A stretch of 64,000 bases of DNA from positions 6,750,501 to 6,814,500 of the forward strand of contig NZ_AP019400.1 in the NCBI RefSeq assembly GCF_004295585.1, written 5' to 3'. Source of the stretch: Cohnella abietis (GTDB taxonomy: Bacteria; Bacillota; Bacilli; Paenibacillales; Paenibacillaceae). Made by a program: the position numbers and the translations under genes. The notes beneath the pieces were generated by a model. The model was given only the letters and a program-made list of their open reading frames with translations, was not told the DNA's origin and did not search any database. This document shows, one piece after another, positions 60,983-64,000 of the stretch. Positions within the stretch are counted from its first letter, which is position 1; each line of letters starts with the position of its first letter.

Positions 60983-63900
60983 CTATTCCTTAAGCTCTAA
61001 CACTCTTAATAGAACGGTTATAACTTCGGCTCTAGTAGCCACGGAGTTTGGTGCAAAATGATTGCCCGCTTGACCCTTCACAATCCCCAGCTTAACCGCA
61101 GCAGCTATTTCAGCCTTTGCCCATTGCGGTATGCTTGCTTGATCGTCAAAGGTTAATAAGTCTTTAGTTGGATCAACCTCAATACCATAAATGATGTTTA
61201 TCGTTCTGGCCAACATTACCGTCATCTCGGCACGAGTAACTTTCCGATCCGGCTGGAAGCTCCCATCTCCATAGCCACTTACTATACCCAGTTTCACTAG
61301 CTGAGCAATTGCATTTTTAGCCCATGAACCAATATTATCCTTATCATTAAAGGAAGGTTCTTCGCTTTTCTCCTGTTTGAGGTTCAAAGCTCGGAAAAGC
61401 ATAACCGAAAATTCAGCCCGGGTAATTGATTTATTCGGTTGGAACGTTCCATCGGGATAACCAGTTGCTAAACCTTTAGCCACAGCTTGGTCAATGCTTG
61501 TAGCTGCCCAATGTCCTTGTACATCTGAGAAAACAATTTTTGGACTCTCTGGCTGTGTTGTTGTTGGCTCCTCCAGAGGGTCCGGATTGTTAGTCGGCAC
61601 TGTAACCACAGGAGGATTACCACCACCGCCTGGGTTGCTTGGTAATGTAGGAGCAAGGGTCACAGTAATTAGATAGATCTGCTGTATCCCGTTTTGTGCT
61701 GTTACAGTATAACTGACGGAACCATTAGAAAAGTCCACAGTTGCTCCAGAAGCAGGGCTTACCGTTGCATTCGTAGATACCGTCACTGTCGGCGCTAAGG
61801 TTGCCAAGTCGGCTCCATGCGACACTTCAATCACGACCGTATGCGTCGCTGGATCAATCGTGGCTACTCTTGTTTGCGCTACTAGCGCGAAGCTCACAAT
61901 ATTTTTCGCTCCGCTTAGAGGCGCTGGCTCTATACTTACCGTTACATTCCATACTTGCGTATCTCCGTTTTCGGCCTTCACCGTGTAACCTACCGCTCCT
62001 CCACTGAAATCTACGGTCGCCCCCGATACTGGGCTTACCGTTGCATTCGCAGATACCGTCACTGTCGGCGCTAAGGTTGCCAAGTTCGTTCCATGCGACA
62101 CTTCAATTGCGATCGTATGTGTCGCTGGATCAATCGTTGCCGCTCCTGTTTGCGCTGCTAACGCAAAACCCACAATTTCCTTCGCTCCGCTCAAAGGCGC
62201 TTGCGCTTTACTTACGGTTACGGTCCATACTTGCGTATCACCGTTTTCGGCCTTCACCGTGTAGCTCACCGCTCCTCCGCTGAAATCTACGGTCGCACCC
62301 GAAACTGGGCTTACCGTTGCATTCGCAGATACCGTCACTGTCGGCGTTAAGGTTGCCAAGTTCGTTCCGTGCGCCACTTCAATTGCGACCGTATGTGTCG
62401 CTGGATCAATCGTTGCCACTCCTGTTTGCGCTGCTAGCGCAAAGCCCACAATTTCCTTCGCTCCGCTTAGGGGTGCTGGCGCTTTGCTTACCGTTACGGT
62501 CCATACTTGCGTATCACCGTTTTCGGCCTTCACCGTGTAGCTCACAGCTCCACCACTGAAATCCACGGTCGCTCCCGACACTGGGCTTACCGTTGCATTC
62601 GCAGATACCGTCACTGTCGGCGCTAAGCTTGCCAAGTTCGTTCCGTGCGCTACTTCAATCGCGACCATATGTGTAGCTGGATCAATCGTAGCTACCCCTG
62701 TTTGCGCTACTAGCGCAAAGCTTACAATATCCTTCGCTCCGCTCAAAGGCGCTGGCGCTTTGCTTACCGTTACGGTCCATACTTGCGTATCGCCGTTTTC
62801 GGCCTTCACCGTGTAGCTCACCGCTCCACCGCTAAAATCCACGGTCGCTCCCGATACTGGGCTTACCGTTGCATTCGCAGATACCGTCACTGTCGGCGCT
62901 AAGGTCGACAGGTTCGTTCCATGCGACACCTCAATTGCGACCGTATGTGTCGCTGGATCAATTGTTGCCGCTCCTGTTTGCTCTGCTAGCGCGAAGCTCA
63001 CAATATTTTTCGCTCCGCTTAGGGGCGCTGGCGCTTTACTTACCGTTACGGTCCAAACCTGCGTATCACCGTTTTCGGCCTTCACTGTATAGCTTACCGC
63101 TCCACCGCTGAAATCCACGGCCGCACCCGAAACTGGGCTTACCGTTGCATTCGCAGATACCGTCACTGTCGGCGCTAAGGTTGCCAAGTTCGTTCCGTGC
63201 GCTACTTCAATCGCGACCGTGTGCGTTGCTGGATCAATCGTTGCCGCTCCTGTTTGCGCTGCTAGCGCGAAGCTCACAATATTTTTCGCTCCGCTTAGGG
63301 GCGCTGGCGCTTTACTTACCGTTACGGTCCAAACCTGCGTATCACCGTTTTCGGCCTTCACTGTATAGCTTACCGCTCCACCGCTGAAATCCACGGCCGC
63401 ACCCGAAACTGGGCTTACCGTTGCATTCGCAGATACCGTCACTGTCGGCGCTAAGGTTGCCAAGTCGGTTCCATGCGACACTTCAATCACGACCGTATGC
63501 GTCGCTGGATCAATCGTTGCCGCTCCTGTTTGCGCTGCTAGCGCGAAACCCACAATTTCCTTCGCTCCGCTTAGGGGCTCCGATGCCTCATTTACCGTTA
63601 CCGTATAATTTTTGATCGTCGTCCCGTCTTCCGCTGTAACCTTATAGATGACTGAGGAGTTAAAATTATTCGCCGTTACACCACTCGTCTGCGGAGTCGA
63701 CCCTACATTAACAACCGATGCTTGAGCGCTAGTGAAGGTTGCAACTAACGCATTTTTACTCGTTCCATAGGGAACGGTCAAGGCAATCGCTGTTCCGCTG
63801 ATTGTGCCCGTCACTGCTGGTGACAGTCCTTCGAAGCTAAAGGATGTCATATCAGCATAGTTACTTTTATTACGGGTAACCGTGATCTTGTAAGTTTTCG

Positions 63901-64000
63901 TCGTTGTGCCATCCTGAGCTGTTACAACTACATTAATAACATTCGAACCGGTATTTAGAGCAAGAGGTGCACTACTTTGGCCGCTAACAACCGTTGTCGC
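60983..64000 (-). CDS. SLH-domain surface protein with seven 92-aa repeats (5' end outside window)
   Basis: The frame stays open through the window edge, so the start is not seen; 1005 codons are visible. An ATG at 63850 is internal. The first visible part ends with AQDGTTTKTYKITVTR, the end of a cadherin-like beta-sandwich domain, then an Ig-like module, then seven nearly identical 92-aa modules (GAKEIVGFALAAQTGAATID; VKAENGDTQVWTVTVSKAPA), a glycine/proline linker, and three SLH domains (GYPDGTFQPNKSITRAEF, GYGDGSFQPDRKVTRAEM, GQAGNHFAPNSVATRAEV) that anchor the protein to the cell wall. It differs from the SLH protein at 21213 in repeat family detail but shares the layout. Function is likely structural or adhesive. 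Confidence 0.88.
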   Translation of the reverse strand, partial: ATTVVSGQSSAPLALNTGSNVINVVVTAQDGTTTKTYKITVTRNKSNYADMTSFSFEGLSPAVTGTISGTAIALTVPYGTSKNALVATFTSAQASVVNVGSTPQTSGVTANNFNSSVIYKVTAEDGTTIKNYTVTVNEASEPLSGAKEIVGFALAAQTGAATIDPATHTVVIEVSHGTDLATLAPTVTVSANATVSPVSGAAVDFSGGAVSYTVKAENGDTQVWTVTVSKAPAPLSGAKNIVSFALAAQTGAATIDPATHTVAIEVAHGTNLATLAPTVTVSANATVSPVSGAAVDFSGGAVSYTVKAENGDTQVWTVTVSKAPAPLSGAKNIVSFALAEQTGAATIDPATHTVAIEVSHGTNLSTLAPTVTVSANATVSPVSGATVDFSGGAVSYTVKAENGDTQVWTVTVSKAPAPLSGAKDIVSFALVAQTGVATIDPATHMVAIEVAHGTNLASLAPTVTVSANATVSPVSGATVDFSGGAVSYTVKAENGDTQVWTVTVSKAPAPLSGAKEIVGFALAAQTGVATIDPATHTVAIEVAHGTNLATLTPTVTVSANATVSPVSGATVDFSGGAVSYTVKAENGDTQVWTVTVSKAQAPLSGAKEIVGFALAAQTGAATIDPATHTIAIEVSHGTNLATLAPTVTVSANATVSPVSGATVDFSGGAVGYTVKAENGDTQVWNVTVSIEPAPLSGAKNIVSFALVAQTRVATIDPATHTVVIEVSHGADLATLAPTVTVSTNATVSPASGATVDFSNGSVSYTVTAQNGIQQIYLITVTLAPTLPSNPGGGGNPPVVTVPTNNPDPLEEPTTTQPESPKIVFSDVQGHWAATSIDQAVAKGLATGYPDGTFQPNKSITRAEFSVMLFRALNLKQEKSEEPSFNDKDNIGSWAKNAIAQLVKLGIVSGYGDGSFQPDRKVTRAEMTVMLARTINIIYGIEVDPTKDLLTFDDQASIPQWAKAEIAAAVKLGIVKGQAGNHFAPNSVATRAEVITVLLRVLELKE
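61637..63568 (-). repeat. Seven tandem 276-bp repeats
   Basis: Seven in-frame copies of a 276-base unit (92 codons). For example, ttgcattcgcagataccgtc recurs every 276 bases at about 62041, 62317, 62593, 62869, 63145 and 63421. Units near 63001-63140 and 63277-63416 are almost identical at the DNA level, pointing to recent duplication or gene conversion. The last copy (61637-61912) is the most diverged. Confidence 0.9.

Noticed and set aside
61637-63568. CRISPR-like regular repetition
   Set aside because: Repeat units are 276 bases, contiguous and in frame with a protein; there are no short repeats with unique spacers.
61494-63615. Evenly spaced plus-strand open frames of about 80 codons beginning MHSQIPSLSAL
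   Set aside because: They are the antisense of the 276-bp repeats in the SLH gene, recur with the repeat period and have no ribosome binding sites.
63850-63850. ATG as the start of the repeat-rich SLH gene
   Set aside because: The frame is open for 50 more codons to the window edge and these encode the end of a cadherin-like domain, so the true start lies outside.

Overview
The window looks like a chromosomal segment of a spore-forming member of the Paenibacillaceae (Paenibacillus or Cohnella type). The reasons are a gerA-type spore-germination operon, two surface proteins with C-terminal SLH domain triplets, two YesM/YesN-style two-component pairs, four carbohydrate ABC importers of the LplABC/YtcP or MalEFG type without ATPase genes, and strong AGGAGG-like ribosome binding sites with frequent GTG and TTG starts. 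No tRNA, rRNA, CRISPR array, intact transposase or phage gene was seen. By eye the first 20.8 kb is clearly richer in G+C than the rest.

Layout. (1) 1-12.6 kb, minus strand: a glycan-use operon reading permease, permease, lipoprotein binding protein, a giant secreted GH99-like enzyme (2012 aa), a GH2 beta-mannosidase and a sugar isomerase cut by the window edge. A membrane-bound AraC-type regulator (12845-15181), with its own terminator, sits upstream. (2) 15.3-20.7 kb, minus strand: four tightly packed genes, a Gfo/Idh/MocA dehydrogenase, an SGNH esterase, an 818-aa protein of no family I recognise, and a TIM-barrel epimerase. (3) 20.9-24.2 kb: an ORF-less group II intron remnant directly downstream of the terminator of an SLH surface protein. 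(4) 24.4-28.5 kb, plus strand: a spore-germination operon (A, C, B subunits and a 67-aa membrane protein) with a possible leader peptide/attenuator. (5) 28.6-37 kb: a second sugar operon (two permeases, epimerase, dehydrogenase, MFS transporter, binding protein), divergent from a ROK regulator; the shared region has two near-perfect sigma-A promoters and an 11-bp inverted repeat. (6) 37-46 kb: a YesM/YesN two-component system and an aldo/keto reductase divergent from a binding protein, two permeases and a NanA/DapA-family lyase. (7) 46-47.2 kb: a YidC/OxaI paralogue with a small upstream membrane protein, followed by about 0.5 kb of intergenic DNA holding an inverted-repeat element. (8) 47.6-55.7 kb: a third YtcP-type importer operon that ends in its own YesM/YesN pair, divergent from a GH16 glucanase without signal peptide. 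(9) 55.8-60.8 kb: an OmpR-type response regulator convergent with two tandem 7TM-DISM histidine kinases, the second of which has lost its phospho-acceptor histidine and part of its ATP lid, followed by an unlisted 50-aa ORF. (10) 60.9-64 kb: a second SLH surface protein, open at the window edge, with seven 92-aa (276-bp) near-identical repeats.

Taken together the window is mainly a polysaccharide and sugar foraging region: secreted or cytoplasmic glycosidases release sugars, ATPase-less importers (which need a shared MsmX-like ATPase encoded elsewhere) take them up, and oxidoreductase/epimerase/isomerase/lyase genes process them under separate AraC, ROK and YesMN control. Interspersed are surface-layer, sporulation-related and sensory genes. 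All functions are predicted from family features read in the sequence; no search was run.
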